From positions 62,001 through 126,000 of the forward strand of contig NZ_JAUUTZ010000009.1 of the NCBI RefSeq assembly GCF_030678915.1: a DNA stretch of 64,000 nucleotides, written 5' to 3'. Below are positions 46,067 to 55,495 of the stretch, one piece after another. The translations under genes were made by a program, and so were the position numbers. The DNA comes from Paracoccus wurundjeri. Lineage in GTDB: Bacteria > Pseudomonadota > Alphaproteobacteria > Rhodobacterales > Rhodobacteraceae. The notes under the pieces are model-generated. The model was given only the letters and a program-made list of their open reading frames with translations. It was not told the DNA's origin and searched no databases. Each line of letters starts with the position of its first letter. The stretch's first letter is position 1.

Positions 46067-47221
46067 ATGGTAACACATACTGATCCATTCATGTTGAATA
46101 CGAATCTGAACTGGGATGGCATCGGTTCGATAATCGATCAGATGAGAGGCCGTTCCTTTGGCGTAGATGGGCATTCTACGGGGAACTATATCGCTGAAAG
46201 CACCAATGCTTATATCGTGGAAAGGTCTACCACCACGACGGACCCTTATGTCGATGATCTGGATGGCTCTCGTGTTCAGGATCGGATCACGGTTGGGCCG
46301 GGCGCGACTTTGGAAGCCAAATCAGGTCTGCTCGACTGGATCGTCGGCATTCAACAATATTCCGTCGAACTCACTGACGGGACCGTTCTGACCCAAGCGG
46401 ATCTGGGCGGCGAACTGCCGATACGGATTCTGGATGCCGCCAGCGGTCGCAAAGTGCTGATCGATTTCAGCGACAACTGGTTGAACGCCCTGAACGCGAG
46501 CGCGCCTGTCGCCAAGATTTCGATTCCCTCGAATGCCACCCAGAACTCTGCCTATGGCAGATATTATGGTCCGAGTTATGATGGGACCTATAATCCGCTC
46601 TGCTTTGGCGCTGGCACTCTGATCGATACGCCCGAGGGAGAAAAGAGAGTTGAAACGCTGCGTTCCGGCGATCTGGTGAATACCCGAGATCACGGCGCCC
46701 AGCTGTTGCTCTGGGTGGGATCGAGTGTAATGACCCAGGTCCGTTTGCAGACCAGCCCGAAGCTTCGGCCCATTCGTATCCGTGCCGGTGCGCTTGGCCA
46801 GGGATGCCCTGCGCGCGATCTTGTCGTGTCGCCCCAGCATCGCATTCTGCTGCAATCGAAGATCGCGCAGCGGATGTTCGGTTCCCCTGCGATACTCACT
46901 GCGGCAAAGAACCTGCTTGAACTCCCCGGCGTCGAGATCGCGGAAGACATCGCGGAGATCAGGTATTTTCATCTCATGCTCGATAGACACGAAATCGTGC
47001 GGGCTGATGGGGCGTGGACCGAAAGCCTTTATATCGGGGAACAGGCCCGGTTGAGCCTGACGGAATCGCAACTGCAGGAGATTGCCGCGATCTATCCCGG
47101 TCTTCCGGAAAAGGAAGCCCGGCAAGAGCCCGCACGAAGCTTTGTGAGGGGGTCGCCGACACGCAAACTGGTGCGGCGCAGCATAAGAAACCAGCGGCCG
47201 CTATATGATTCGGTCGCCTGA
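46067..47221 (+). CDS. Hint-domain protein of the rhodobacterial type
   Basis: A 384-residue protein. Residues 1-175 form a beta-rich N-terminal part with a Thr-rich segment (YIVERSTTTTD). From Cys179 the Hint domain begins: CFGAGTLIDTPEGEKRVETLRSGDLV, later LVVSPQHRILL with the conserved His. The final dipeptide HN of inteins is lacking, so the domain probably cleaves or is structural rather than splicing. Many Rhodobacteraceae have several such proteins, often exported. Here there is no classical signal peptide. Start at 46067 has GGGGGAGG upstream. The function is unknown. Confidence 0.82.
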   Translation: MVTHTDPFMLNTNLNWDGIGSIIDQMRGRSFGVDGHSTGNYIAESTNAYIVERSTTTTDPYVDDLDGSRVQDRITVGPGATLEAKSGLLDWIVGIQQYSVELTDGTVLTQADLGGELPIRILDAASGRKVLIDFSDNWLNALNASAPVAKISIPSNATQNSAYGRYYGPSYDGTYNPLCFGAGTLIDTPEGEKRVETLRSGDLVNTRDHGAQLLLWVGSSVMTQVRLQTSPKLRPIRIRAGALGQGCPARDLVVSPQHRILLQSKIAQRMFGSPAILTAAKNLLELPGVEIAEDIAEIRYFHLMLDRHEIVRADGAWTESLYIGEQARLSLTESQLQEIAAIYPGLPEKEARQEPARSFVRGSPTRKLVRRSIRNQRPLYDSVA

Positions 47222-47267
47222 ACGATGATCCGTCCGGTCCCGCCTTTCAGGGCGGGACATCATCGTT
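47221..47267. terminator. Long hairpin after Hint gene
   Basis: AACGATGAT (47221-47229) pairs with ATCATCGTT (47259-47267), and inside lies the stem GTCCCGCC/GGCGGGAC around TTTCAG. There is no T run, so it is a stable hairpin rather than a classical terminator. Confidence 0.5.
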
Positions 47268-47349
47268 GCGATACGATATCCGCGCCTTCCCCCCTTTTCA
47301 TCGACGCCCATTTGCCTATGCTTGCCGACATGTTGAGAGGGAATGTCTG

Positions 47350-47826
47350 ATGACGCAGTCGGGAATTGATTATGGCGGAATGATGCATCGCGCAATGCAG
47401 AGCCTGATTGCCGATGTACTGCGCGATGTGGCCCGGAACGGTTTGCCGGGTGAACATCACTTCTTCATTACCTTCGACACCCGCGACGAGGGTGTCGAGA
47501 TGGCCGACTGGCTGCGTGAGCGGTATCCCGAGGAAATGACCATCGTCATTCAGCACTGGTTCGACAATCTGACTGTGGATGACCAAGGCTTCACGATCAC
47601 GCTCAATTTCGGCAATTCACCCGAGCCGATGCGAATTCCGTTCGATGCCCTGCGGACTTTTGTCGATCCCTCGGTCGAGTTCGGCCTTCGTTTCGAGACT
47701 CAGGACGGCGATGACGACGAAGAAGACGCGGATGACACCTATGAAGAGGTTCCCGCCGATGACGATGATCCTGACGATTCGCCCGGAGGCGGCGAGATCG
47801 TGCAACTGGATCACTGGCGGAAATAG
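47350..47826 (+). CDS. sspB: ClpXP adaptor SspB-like protein
   Basis: A 158-residue protein of the alphaproteobacterial SspB family, which delivers ssrA-tagged proteins to the ClpXP protease. The substrate-binding core is HHFFITFDTRDEGVEMADWLRERYPEEMTIVIQHWFDNL. The C-terminal acidic linker (DDEEDADDTYEEVPADDDD) leads to a short end, VQLDHWRK, the likely ClpX-binding motif. The start at 47350 (MTQSGIDYGGMM) agrees with the family. The sspB - methyltransferase - fumC - DUF4169 - RHH arrangement is common in the order. Confidence 0.88.
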   Translation: MTQSGIDYGGMMHRAMQSLIADVLRDVARNGLPGEHHFFITFDTRDEGVEMADWLRERYPEEMTIVIQHWFDNLTVDDQGFTITLNFGNSPEPMRIPFDALRTFVDPSVEFGLRFETQDGDDDEEDADDTYEEVPADDDDPDDSPGGGEIVQLDHWRK

Positions 47827-47889
47827 GCCGTCACGCGGCTGTCACCTCTCTGCAATAGGCCATGTCCAGCAGCGCTGCAGGAGATTGCC

Positions 47890-48438
47890 ATGTCGGATCT
47901 GTCGTTATTCGTCAGTCAGTTCATTCGTCGCCCGTCCGAGATTCGCTCGGTCATTCCCACTGGTCGGGTCACCGCCCCCCCAATTGGGCGGGGGGGGCCC
48001 CCCGGCATGCGCGTGGCCGAGATCGGCGCGGGAACGGGTACGGTTACAAACGCGATTCTGGCCCGTGGATTGCCGCCCGAACGGTTGGACCTGTATGAAC
48101 TGAACGCTGCCTTCTGCGACCATTTGCGCGCGCATTTCCCGGGCGTTCGCGTTCATAACCGGCCCGCTCAGGACATGGCCAACGAGAATGGCGAGCCATA
48201 TGACATGGTGATCTCGGGCGTACCGATCCTGCCGATGCCGGATGAGTTGCAGGCTTCGATCGTTGGTGCGGCTTTGTCGGTGATGCTGCCCGGGGCGCCC
48301 TTCGTGCAGATCACTTATGGCCCGCTACCGCCTCTGTCCGAGAATGTGCGCCGTCATTTCGGCCTGCAGCATGAGCGCAGTCGCCGGATCTGGGCCAATC
48401 TGCCGCCTGCGCAGGTCTATATATTCCGGCGGCGTTAA
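47890..48438 (+). CDS. Class I SAM-dependent methyltransferase with GC homopolymer tracts
   Basis: A 182-residue methyltransferase, similar in layout to phospholipid N-methyltransferases (PmtA-like). SAM motif I is VAEIGAGTGTVTNAIL near residue 43. Before it the gene has C7 (47975-47981), G8 (47990-47997) and C6 (47998-48003) tracts within 29 bases, encoding the odd TAPPIGRGGPPG segment. Related proteins have a longer helix here, so part of it may be replaced. Slippage in these runs would shift the frame, which makes the gene a phase-variation or sequencing-error candidate. Confidence 0.75.
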   Translation: MSDLSLFVSQFIRRPSEIRSVIPTGRVTAPPIGRGGPPGMRVAEIGAGTGTVTNAILARGLPPERLDLYELNAAFCDHLRAHFPGVRVHNRPAQDMANENGEPYDMVISGVPILPMPDELQASIVGAALSVMLPGAPFVQITYGPLPPLSENVRRHFGLQHERSRRIWANLPPAQVYIFRRR

Positions 48439-48526
48439 TCTTCTATTTCGCATACAATAGCATACCGATTGCTTCTCCCCGCTGCGGGGGATAAAACTCC
48501 GGCAAAACCGCGACGGAGCCATTGCC

Positions 48527-49921
48527 ATGACCAAGACCCGCACCGAAACCGACAGCTTCGGCCCGCTTGAAGTCGACGCCTCGAAATACTGGGGCGCGCA
48601 GACGCAGCGTTCGATCATGAATTTTCCTATCGGCTGGGAACGTCAGCCGGTTGCGATCATTCGTGCGCTTGGCGCGATCAAGCTGGCGGCGGCACGGGTC
48701 AACATGGCCTCGGGCAAGCTGGACGAAAAGATCGGCCGGGCGATGGAACAAGCTGCTACCGAAGTGTTCGAGGGCAAGCTGAACGACAATTTCCCGCTGG
48801 TCGTGTGGCAGACCGGATCGGGCACGCAATCGAACATGAATGCGAATGAGGTTGTCTCGAACCGTGCGATTCAGATTCTGGGCGGTGAGATGGGATCGAA
48901 AGACCCGGTTCATCCCAACGATCATTGCAATATGGGGCAATCCTCGAACGACACTTTTCCGACCGCGATGCATGTCGCCATCGGCATGATGGCGCGCGAT
49001 GTGCTGCTGCCGGGACTGGAAAAGCTGCACAAGGCTCTGGTCGCGAAATCTGAAGAGTTCAAGGATATCATCAAGATCGGCCGCACCCATACGCAGGATG
49101 CAACGCCCCTGACCCTTGGGCAGGAATTCGGCGGATATGCCCATCAGGTAAAAATGGGGATCGAGCGGGTGAAACTCGCCCTGCCGCATATCTATGAACT
49201 CGCGCAGGGCGGCACCGCCGTCGGCACCGGGCTGAACACGGATAAGGGCTGGGACACGGCAATCGCTGCCGAGATCGCGAAAATCACCGATCTGCCCTTT
49301 GTCACCGCCCCCAATAAATTCGAGGCATTGGCCGCGCATGACGCGATGGTGTTCTTTTCGGGCGCGCTCAAGACCGTGGCGGCATCGCTGTTCAAGATCG
49401 CCAATGACATGCGGCTGCTGGGTTCCGGCCCCCGCTCGGGTCTGGGCGAGCTGATCCTGCCCGAGAATGAGCCGGGTTCCTCGATCATGCCGGGCAAGGT
49501 CAACCCGACGCAGGCAGAGGCACTGACGATGGTTTGCGCCCATGTCATGGGGAATGACGCTGCCGTTGGGTTTGCCGGGTCGCAGGGGCATTTCGAGCTG
49601 AATGTCTATAACCCGATGATGTCATATAACGTGCTGCAATCCATGCAGCTTTTGGGCGATGCCGCGTCATCCTTTACCGACAACATGGTTGTGGGGACCA
49701 AGGCCAATACCGCGCGGATCGAGAAACTGATGAAGGAATCGCTGATGCTGGTGACGGCATTGGCGCCGACCATCGGCTATGACAACGCCACCAAAGTGGC
49801 CAAGACCGCGCATAAAAACGGCACGACTTTGCGCGAAGAGGCGATTGCGCTAGGATTGGTGGACGGCGAGACATTCGACAGGATCGTCCGACCCGAAGAC
49901 ATGATCGGCCCCAAAGACTGA
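48527..49921 (+). CDS. fumC: Class II fumarate hydratase
   Basis: A 464-residue citric-acid-cycle enzyme, interconverting fumarate and malate. The fumarase/aspartase signature [15 protein letters not shown] is present, with [14 protein letters not shown] and the [11 protein letters not shown] regions that form the active site. Normal length. GGAG lies eight bases before the start. Four short genes follow in the same direction. Confidence 0.98.
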   Translation: MTKTRTETDSFGPLEVDASKYWGAQTQRSIMNFPIGWERQPVAIIRALGAIKLAAARVNMASGKLDEKIGRAMEQAATEVFEGKLNDNFPLVVWQTGSGTQSNMNANEVVSNRAIQILGGEMGSKDPVHPNDHCNMGQSSNDTFPTAMHVAIGMMARDVLLPGLEKLHKALVAKSEEFKDIIKIGRTHTQDATPLTLGQEFGGYAHQVKMGIERVKLALPHIYELAQGGTAVGTGLNTDKGWDTAIAAEIAKITDLPFVTAPNKFEALAAHDAMVFFSGALKTVAASLFKIANDMRLLGSGPRSGLGELILPENEPGSSIMPGKVNPTQAEALTMVCAHVMGNDAAVGFAGSQGHFELNVYNPMMSYNVLQSMQLLGDAASSFTDNMVVGTKANTARIEKLMKESLMLVTALAPTIGYDNATKVAKTAHKNGTTLREEAIALGLVDGETFDRIVRPEDMIGPKD

Positions 49922-49937
49922 TCATCCCGGAGGAGAT

Positions 49938-50318
49938 ATGAAGGCGCTACCGCAACTCATGTTTCAGCGTGATCTGGGCGAGGTTGTCGCGCTGTGGACG
50001 CAGGCATTTCCGGATATGACCGTGACTGAACTGGCAGCCAAGGGTGAACCCCGCCGGGTCAGCGTGAATCCGGCCGGGCAGGAGCTGATCCTGTTTCACA
50101 GCCCGGTCAGCCATCAGTTCGACTTCACGCCTTCGATCTCTATTGTCGTGAGTTGCGAGCGGGCGGATGAGGTGGATCATCTGGCCGGGGTGCTTGGCGA
50201 CGGGGGCAAGACCTTCATGCCGCTGGACAGCTATCCGTTCTCGCCGCGCTTCACCTGGATCGCGGATCGTTTTGGCGTCAGCTGGCAGCTCATGCAGCAG
50301 CCCGAGGGGCAGGGATGA
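49938..50318 (+). CDS. VOC/PhnB-like small protein
   Basis: A 126-residue protein resembling the PhnB/3-demethylubiquinone methyltransferase-like branch of the vicinal oxygen chelate fold. The segment DFTPSISIVVSCERADEVDHLAGVLGDGGKTFMPLDSYPFSPRFTWIADRFGVSWQL is typical, especially the final RFTWIADRFGVSWQL. It follows fumC by 16 bases and overlaps the DUF4169 gene by four bases. Its role is unknown. Confidence 0.8.
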   Translation: MKALPQLMFQRDLGEVVALWTQAFPDMTVTELAAKGEPRRVSVNPAGQELILFHSPVSHQFDFTPSISIVVSCERADEVDHLAGVLGDGGKTFMPLDSYPFSPRFTWIADRFGVSWQLMQQPEGQG

Positions 50319-50491
50319 ACAAACCCGTCAATCTTCGGCAGCACCGCAAACAGCATGCGCGGCAGGAGAAACGGGCGCAGGGCGATGCGAATGCCGCGAA
50401 GTTCGGCGAAAGGAAGCATCAGCGGAAGGCGCGCGACAGCGAGGCGCAGCGAGTGACGCGGCTGCACGAAGCGCATAAACGCGATGATTGA
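50315..50491 (+). CDS. DUF4169-family small basic protein
   Basis: A 58-residue protein, too short for many gene finders. It begins MNKPVNLRQHRKQHARQ and continues with AKFGERKHQRKARDSEAQR, ending AHKRDD. The N-x-x-N-L-R and KFG-x-x-K patterns match DUF4169, found between fumC and an RHH gene in many alphaproteobacteria. ATG overlaps the VOC stop and its end overlaps the next start by eight bases. Strongly basic and helical. The function is not known. Confidence 0.8.
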   Translation: MNKPVNLRQHRKQHARQEKRAQGDANAAKFGERKHQRKARDSEAQRVTRLHEAHKRDD

Positions 50492-50726
50492 ACTGCCGCC
50501 GATGACCCCTCCGCTGAAGCGGTCGGTCACGATTGACGGGCATCGGACATCGGTGTCGCTTGAAGATGCGTTCTGGCAGGCATTGGGTCAGCTTGCGGAA
50601 CGGCGCGGCATAACCCGTGTCACGCTGATCGGCCAGATCGATCGGTGCCGCGCGCCCGAGATCGGGCTGGCCACGGCCCTGCGGCTATTCGTATTGGCCG
50701 CGGTTCAGGATTCGGAACCCCGGTGA
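50484..50726 (+). CDS. Ribbon-helix-helix domain protein
   Basis: An 80-residue protein with an RHH_4-type fold: KRSVTIDGHRTSVSLEDAFWQALGQLAERRG includes the strand that contacts DNA (TSVSLE) and two helices. The overlap with the DUF4169 gene suggests the two are made together, as in relatives. A DNA-binding regulator or an arginine-repressor-like role is possible, but no targets are known. Confidence 0.82.
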   Translation: MIELPPMTPPLKRSVTIDGHRTSVSLEDAFWQALGQLAERRGITRVTLIGQIDRCRAPEIGLATALRLFVLAAVQDSEPR

Positions 50727-51055
50727 CGTCAGTATTGCCGGCGATGATCGCGAAACTAGGTTGTCATGATATCGGGCGGCGGGCGGCGCGGCCAGCAGAT
50801 CGGCATCGGTCGTGAAAAATCCCTCCGCGATATCCGCATGGGATATGGCATTATGCCGGACTTCGGCACAAACGGTAAGGTCGGCGCTGCACATAGGACC
50901 GTAACTGCTATATGGTGGTTCAGCCGGCGCCGCTGCGTAAAATGCAAAATTAATTACGTAATACGACAATCAGACAGCAACATTTTCACCTATCTTTGCC
51001 GGGACGGCGCGGCGCGCCCTTGTCGCCAGCCGATCCAACAACGGAGGGGATGATA
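50727..51055. other. Intergenic region before choline/betaine-type binding protein
   Basis: A 329-base spacer. The first part has no convincing gene. The last ~70 bases are AT-rich and contain a 10-bp palindrome ATTACGTAAT (50953-50962), a possible operator or promoter site for the gene at 51056, whose ribosome-binding site GGAGGGG lies at 51043-51049. Confidence 0.5.
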
Positions 51056-51994
51056 ATGAAGCGCATTCTTGCAGCCGGTATTGTGGCATCGCTTGCGGCC
51101 GGTCAGGCCAGCGCGGCGGATGATCCGGCCACCTGCCAGGCACCCAGCTTTTCGGATGTGGGCTGGACGGATATCTCGGCGACGACGGCAACGGCGGCGC
51201 GAATTCTGGAAGGGCTGGGCTACGCGCCCGATGTCTCGGTCCTGTCGGTGGCGGTGACTTTCGAGTCGCTGAAACAGGGCGATACCGACATCTTTCTGGG
51301 TAACTGGATGCCGGTGCAGGAACAGATTCAGCCGCCGCTGGTCGAGGCGGGCGATATCGAAATCATCCAGACAAATCTTGAAGGTGCCCGGATCGGTTTT
51401 GCGGTTCCGAAACATACCTTTGACGCGGGGTTGAAGACCTATTCCGACATTGCTGCGTTTCATGATCAACTGGACGGCAAAATCTACAGCATCGAGGCTG
51501 GCAGCAGCGCCAATGCCACGATCCTGGAGGCGATCACGGATGACACATTTGGCCTGTCCGATTTCGAACTGGTCGAGTCCAGTGAACAGGGAATGCTTGC
51601 GCAAGTCGAACGCGCGATGGGCGCGGATGGGGATATCCTGTTTTTCGGCTGGCGCCCGCATCCGATGAATGTGCGCTATGAAATGGAATATCTGACCGAC
51701 GGAGACGACATGTTCGGGCCAGATGATGGCGCGGCCACGGTGCTGACCGTTTCCCGCGCAGGCTTTTCCGAGGATTGTCCGAATCTGGGCAAGTTCTTCA
51801 AAAACCTCGTCTTTAACGTCGAGGCCGAGGATCTGATGATGGCCTATATTCTTGACGAAGGGCTGGAGCCGCGCGACGCTGCCGAACGCTGGCTGTCCGA
51901 GAATCCGGAAGTGCTGGATGCCTGGCTGGCCGATGTCACCACGCTGGACGGCGAGCCGGGCCTGCCGGCGGTGCAGCAATCGCTAGGCCTGTAG
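51056..51994 (+). CDS. Choline/glycine-betaine-type ABC substrate-binding protein
   Basis: A 312-residue secreted protein. The signal peptide is MKRILAAGIVASLAAGQASAA. The body matches the OpuAC/ChoX family: FSDVGWTDISATTATAARILEGLGY, GDTDIFLGNWMPVQE, GWRPHPMNVRYEMEYL. Aromatic residues in these segments usually form the cage that holds a quaternary ammonium group. No permease or ATPase follows. The gene overlaps the convergent GlxA-type regulator by 12 bases. By position beside a carnitine pathway, carnitine, choline or betaine are the best candidates. Confidence 0.87.
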   Translation: MKRILAAGIVASLAAGQASAADDPATCQAPSFSDVGWTDISATTATAARILEGLGYAPDVSVLSVAVTFESLKQGDTDIFLGNWMPVQEQIQPPLVEAGDIEIIQTNLEGARIGFAVPKHTFDAGLKTYSDIAAFHDQLDGKIYSIEAGSSANATILEAITDDTFGLSDFELVESSEQGMLAQVERAMGADGDILFFGWRPHPMNVRYEMEYLTDGDDMFGPDDGAATVLTVSRAGFSEDCPNLGKFFKNLVFNVEAEDLMMAYILDEGLEPRDAAERWLSENPEVLDAWLADVTTLDGEPGLPAVQQSLGL

Positions 51995-52951
51995 CCGCCG
52001 CCGGGCGGTCGAGGGCGGGTACCCGTAATGCCGCTTGAACGCCCGCGACAGTGACGCGACCGAGGAAAAGCCGGTGCGCACGGCGATCTCGGCCATGGAC
52101 AACCTTGTATCCACGGTCAGCCGCCGTGCGGCCTGCAACCTGAGCGACAGGTAGTAGGCGCCGGGGGAAATCTGCACCACATCGCGGAACAGTCCTTCCA
52201 ACGTGCGCACCGAACATCCCGTCCGGCTGGCGATGGCCCGGACGGGCAGGGGCGCATCCAGATGCTCTTCCATGATCCGCACGGCGGCAGCCAGACGGGG
52301 CTCTTGCTGGCCGACCCGCCCCATCGAGACAAGCGGTTGCGCATCCGATGGTCGCCGCGTCTCGTCATAGACATAAAGGCTGGCGACATTCAGTGCGGCG
52401 GCGAAACCCTGCCGCGCCCGGATCAGTGCCAGCATGAAATCCAGCGCTGGCACGGCGGCGCCGGTGGTCAAAACCGGTCCGTCCACGATCCAGCGGTCCG
52501 GGATCACCTGCACCTGCGGAAAACGGGCGGCGAAATCCTCGAAATCCTCCCAATGGGTGGTGGCGCGGCGATCGTCCAGCAGACCGGTCATGGCCAGAAC
52601 CCAACTGCCTGCCTCGACTCCGCCGACCATCCGCGCATGTCTTGCGCCCTGCCGCACCGCCGCGACCAGCGCCGGGCTGGCATGGCGGGTGGCGTTGAAA
52701 GCGGCGACCACGATCAGCAGATCACATCCCTCGCGCGGGTCGAATGTGGCATCGACCTCGACTTTCAATCCGCAGCTTGTGGCGACAGCCTGTCCCTCGA
52801 AGGATACCACTTTCCAGCGATAGGAAGGCTCGCCCGTGATCCGATTCGCCGCCCGCATCGGGTCCAGCGTGGCGGCAAGGCTCATCAACGACGCCTCGGG
52901 CAGGACAAGGATCGTGACGGTCAGGGGCTGATCGGATTGCTGTAACACCAT
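51983..52951 (-). CDS. GlxA-type AraC regulator, probably of carnitine catabolism
   Basis: A 322-residue regulator with a DJ-1/PfpI-like N-terminal sensing domain (VTILVLPEASLMSLAATLDPMRAANRI) and a C-terminal AraC helix-turn-helix (VRAIASRTGCSVRTLEGLFRDV and MAEIAVRTGFSSVASLSRAFKRHYGYPPS). This layout is the same as in CdhR and GbdR of Pseudomonas. It is divergent from the carnitine genes at 53047. Start: ATG at 52951; a TTG at 52969 is possible but ribosome-binding support is weak. Confidence 0.85.
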   Translation of the reverse strand: MVLQQSDQPLTVTILVLPEASLMSLAATLDPMRAANRITGEPSYRWKVVSFEGQAVATSCGLKVEVDATFDPREGCDLLIVVAAFNATRHASPALVAAVRQGARHARMVGGVEAGSWVLAMTGLLDDRRATTHWEDFEDFAARFPQVQVIPDRWIVDGPVLTTGAAVPALDFMLALIRARQGFAAALNVASLYVYDETRRPSDAQPLVSMGRVGQQEPRLAAAVRIMEEHLDAPLPVRAIASRTGCSVRTLEGLFRDVVQISPGAYYLSLRLQAARRLTVDTRLSMAEIAVRTGFSSVASLSRAFKRHYGYPPSTARRRLQA

Positions 52952-53046
52952 CTTTGCGCTGTTTGTCAACTTACATGCGTTTTATGTTAAATGCGTAATT
53001 CCGCTTTGCGTCAAGTTCAAGCTGCATAACCAGTGAGGAACCGCAG
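52952..53046. promoter_or_regulatory. Divergent promoter region with ATGCGT direct repeats
   Basis: A 95-base spacer between the GlxA-type regulator and the BKACE gene. It contains ATGCGT at 52975-52980 and again at 52991-52996, 16 bases apart, in an AT-rich setting. AraC-type proteins commonly bind spaced direct repeats, so this is a candidate site for the adjacent regulator. A TTGACA-like sequence at about 52963-52969 on the minus strand could be a -35 element. Confidence 0.35.
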
Positions 53047-53952
53047 ATGCCGCTTACCCCCAACCGAGAGGTGTTCATCACCTGTGCCGTCACCGGCGCG
53101 GGCGACACGACCGGCCGGTCGGATAAGGTTCCGGTCACACCCGAACAGATCGCCGAAGCCTCGGTCGCGGCCGCCCGGGCTGGCGCCGCCATCGCGCATA
53201 TCCATGTCCGCGATCCCGAAACGGGCAAGGGGTCGCGCGACCCGGCCCTGTATCGCGAGGTGGTCGAGCGCATCCGCGATTCCGGCACCGACATGGTGCT
53301 GAACCTGACCGCTGGGATGGGGGGCGACCTTGTCCTTGGCTCGACCGAAGCTCCGTTTCCCGCCGATCCTGCCGGCACCGACATGGTGGGCGCAACCGAG
53401 CGTCTGGTTCATATCGCGGAACTGAAGCCCGAAATCTGCACGCTGGACTGCGGCACCATGAATTTCGGCGAGGGCGATTACGTGATGACCAACACCCCCG
53501 CCATGCTGAAAGAGATGGCACGGCAGATTCAGGCGCTTGGCGTGCGCCCCGAGATCGAGGTGTTCGATACCGGCCATCTGCTGCTGGCCAAATGGCTGAA
53601 AGCGCAGGGAGTGATCGATGATCCGGTGATGATCCAGCTTTGCATGGGCATTCCGTGGGGCGCGCCAGACGATCTGGGAACGTTCAAGGCCATCGTGGAC
53701 AATGTGCCGGATGACTGGACTTTCTCGGCCTTTTCGATCGGGCGCAATCAGATGCCCTATGCGGCGCTGGCGATGCTGGGGGGCGGGAATATCCGCGTCG
53801 GGCTAGAGGATAACATCTGGCTGGACAAGGGCGTTCTGGCCACGAATGAGGCATTGGTGGCCCGCGCGGTGAATGTGGTGCAATCGCTGGGAGGCAGTAT
53901 TCTGGGGCCTGCCGAAACACGCGCCAAACTAGGGTTGGAGAAACGCTGGTGA
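53047..53952 (+). CDS. BKACE-family 3-dehydrocarnitine cleavage enzyme
   Basis: A 301-residue enzyme of the beta-keto acid cleavage family (DUF849). The metal-binding pair is His51 and His53 in [15 protein letters not shown], and [11 protein letters not shown] follows. In this family a beta-keto acid and acetyl-CoA give acetoacetate and a new CoA thioester. Next to a carnitine dehydrogenase the natural reaction is cleavage of 3-dehydrocarnitine to betainyl-CoA. ATG is preceded by GAGGAAC, and the stop overlaps the GTG of the next gene. Confidence 0.88.
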   Translation: MPLTPNREVFITCAVTGAGDTTGRSDKVPVTPEQIAEASVAAARAGAAIAHIHVRDPETGKGSRDPALYREVVERIRDSGTDMVLNLTAGMGGDLVLGSTEAPFPADPAGTDMVGATERLVHIAELKPEICTLDCGTMNFGEGDYVMTNTPAMLKEMARQIQALGVRPEIEVFDTGHLLLAKWLKAQGVIDDPVMIQLCMGIPWGAPDDLGTFKAIVDNVPDDWTFSAFSIGRNQMPYAALAMLGGGNIRVGLEDNIWLDKGVLATNEALVARAVNVVQSLGGSILGPAETRAKLGLEKRW

Positions 53953-55421
53953 ACGGGACCATTGCAAAGGCCGCCTGTATCGGCGGCGGCGTGATCGGCG
54001 CGGGCTGGGTGGCGCGGCTGATCCTGTCTGGCGTGGATGTCGATGTCTATGATCCCGCGCCCGACGCCGAAAGGGTGGTGGCGGAAGTTTTTGCCAATGC
54101 CCGGCGATCCATGCCGCGCCTGCTGGATATATCCTTGCCACCCCCGGGGCGGCTGCGCTTTGCCGAAGACCTTGCCGATGCGGTGGCAGGTGCCGAACTG
54201 GTGCAGGAAAGCGTGCCCGAAAGGCTGGATCTGAAACGCGCCGTTCTGGCCGCCATCGACGCCGCCGCGCCGGCGGATGCGATCATCGGCTCTTCGACCT
54301 CGGGGCTGCTGCCCAGCGATCTGCAACAGGGGATGGCGCATCCCGAACGGCTGGTCGTCGCGCATCCCTATAACCCGGTCTATCTGCTGCCGCTGGTGGA
54401 ACTGGTCGGCGGTCAGGCCACCACACCGGAAACCCTGACACGGGCGCAGGCGATCTATACCACGCTTGGCATGAAGCCCGTCGCCATCCGCCGCGAGATC
54501 GAGGCATTTGTCGGTGACCGTCTTCTGGAAGCCCTGTGGCGGGAGGCGCTATGGCTGGTTCATGACGATATCGCCAGCGTGACCGAGATCGACGATGTGA
54601 TCCGTTATTCCTTCGGGCTGCGCTGGGCGCAGATGGGGCTGTTCCAGACTTACCGCATTGCCGGGGGCGAGGCCGGGATGCGCCATTTTCTGAGCCAGTT
54701 CGGGCCGGCACTGAAATGGCCATGGACCAAACTGATGGACGTGCCAGAGATGGATGAGGCACTGATCACCCGCATCGCCGATCAGTCCGATGAACAGGCC
54801 GCCGGTCTGTCGATCCGCGAACTGGAACGCATCCGCGACGACAATCTGGTGGCGATCATGCGGGCGCTTGCGGCGCAGCAGGGCGGGCGCGGCTGGGGTG
54901 CGGGCGACTTGCTGCGCCAGCAGGAAGCGGCGTTGCGTGGCACAGATTCCGCGGAGCCCCTGCAACTGGTCAGCGGCACCGTTCCCGCCGAGTGGATCGA
55001 TTATAACGGCCATATGACCGAACACCGCTATCTCGAGGTTTTCGGCAATACCACCGATGCCCTGTTGGAGCAGATCGGGGTCGATGCCGATTATATCGCT
55101 TCCGGGCGCAGCTATTACACGGTCGAGACCCATATCATGCATCTGGGCGAGGCCCGGCAGGGTGCGCATTACGACACGACGACGCAGATCCTTCATGCCG
55201 ATGACAAGCGGCTGCATGTTTTCCACCATATCCGCAACAGGGATACGGGCGCGGTCCTTGCCTCTGCCGAACAGATGCTGCTGCATGTCGACGCAAAGGC
55301 GCAAAAGGCGGTGGCCGCCCCGCCCGATCTGATCGCTCGCGTGACGGCACTGGCGCAGGCCCATGCGCATATGCCCCGCCCGTCCGCGATGGGGCGGCAT
55401 GTCGGGCAAAGGTCGGGTTGA
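53949..55421 (+). CDS. Carnitine 3-dehydrogenase fused to a betainyl-CoA-type thioesterase
   Basis: A 490-residue fusion. Residues 1-330 form a 3-hydroxyacyl-CoA-dehydrogenase-like carnitine dehydrogenase: [19 protein letters not shown] binds NAD, and [15 protein letters not shown] with [18 protein letters not shown] form the active site. From about 342 a hotdog-type thioesterase follows ([21 protein letters not shown]). The fusion joins L-carnitine oxidation with hydrolysis of betainyl-CoA after BKACE, ending in glycine betaine. Fused and separate forms are both known in bacteria. The start is GTG at 53949, overlapping the previous TGA. Confidence 0.9.
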   Translation: MNGTIAKAACIGGGVIGAGWVARLILSGVDVDVYDPAPDAERVVAEVFANARRSMPRLLDISLPPPGRLRFAEDLADAVAGAELVQESVPERLDLKRAVLAAIDAAAPADAIIGSSTSGLLPSDLQQGMAHPERLVVAHPYNPVYLLPLVELVGGQATTPETLTRAQAIYTTLGMKPVAIRREIEAFVGDRLLEALWREALWLVHDDIASVTEIDDVIRYSFGLRWAQMGLFQTYRIAGGEAGMRHFLSQFGPALKWPWTKLMDVPEMDEALITRIADQSDEQAAGLSIRELERIRDDNLVAIMRALAAQQGGRGWGAGDLLRQQEAALRGTDSAEPLQLVSGTVPAEWIDYNGHMTEHRYLEVFGNTTDALLEQIGVDADYIASGRSYYTVETHIMHLGEARQGAHYDTTTQILHADDKRLHVFHHIRNRDTGAVLASAEQMLLHVDAKAQKAVAAPPDLIARVTALAQAHAHMPRPSAMGRHVGQRSG

Positions 55422-55495
55422 TCGCGACGGCCTGTCCGTGGAGGGGCGAGCAGGGTGATGGCAGCAAGGGGGCGCCATCACTCAATAGGCATCCG

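Noticed and set aside
50685-50969. Minus-strand frame of 94 residues beginning MSYYVINFAFYAAAP
   Set aside because: No ribosome-binding site stands out. It overlaps the RHH gene end, and its composition looks like translated non-coding DNA.
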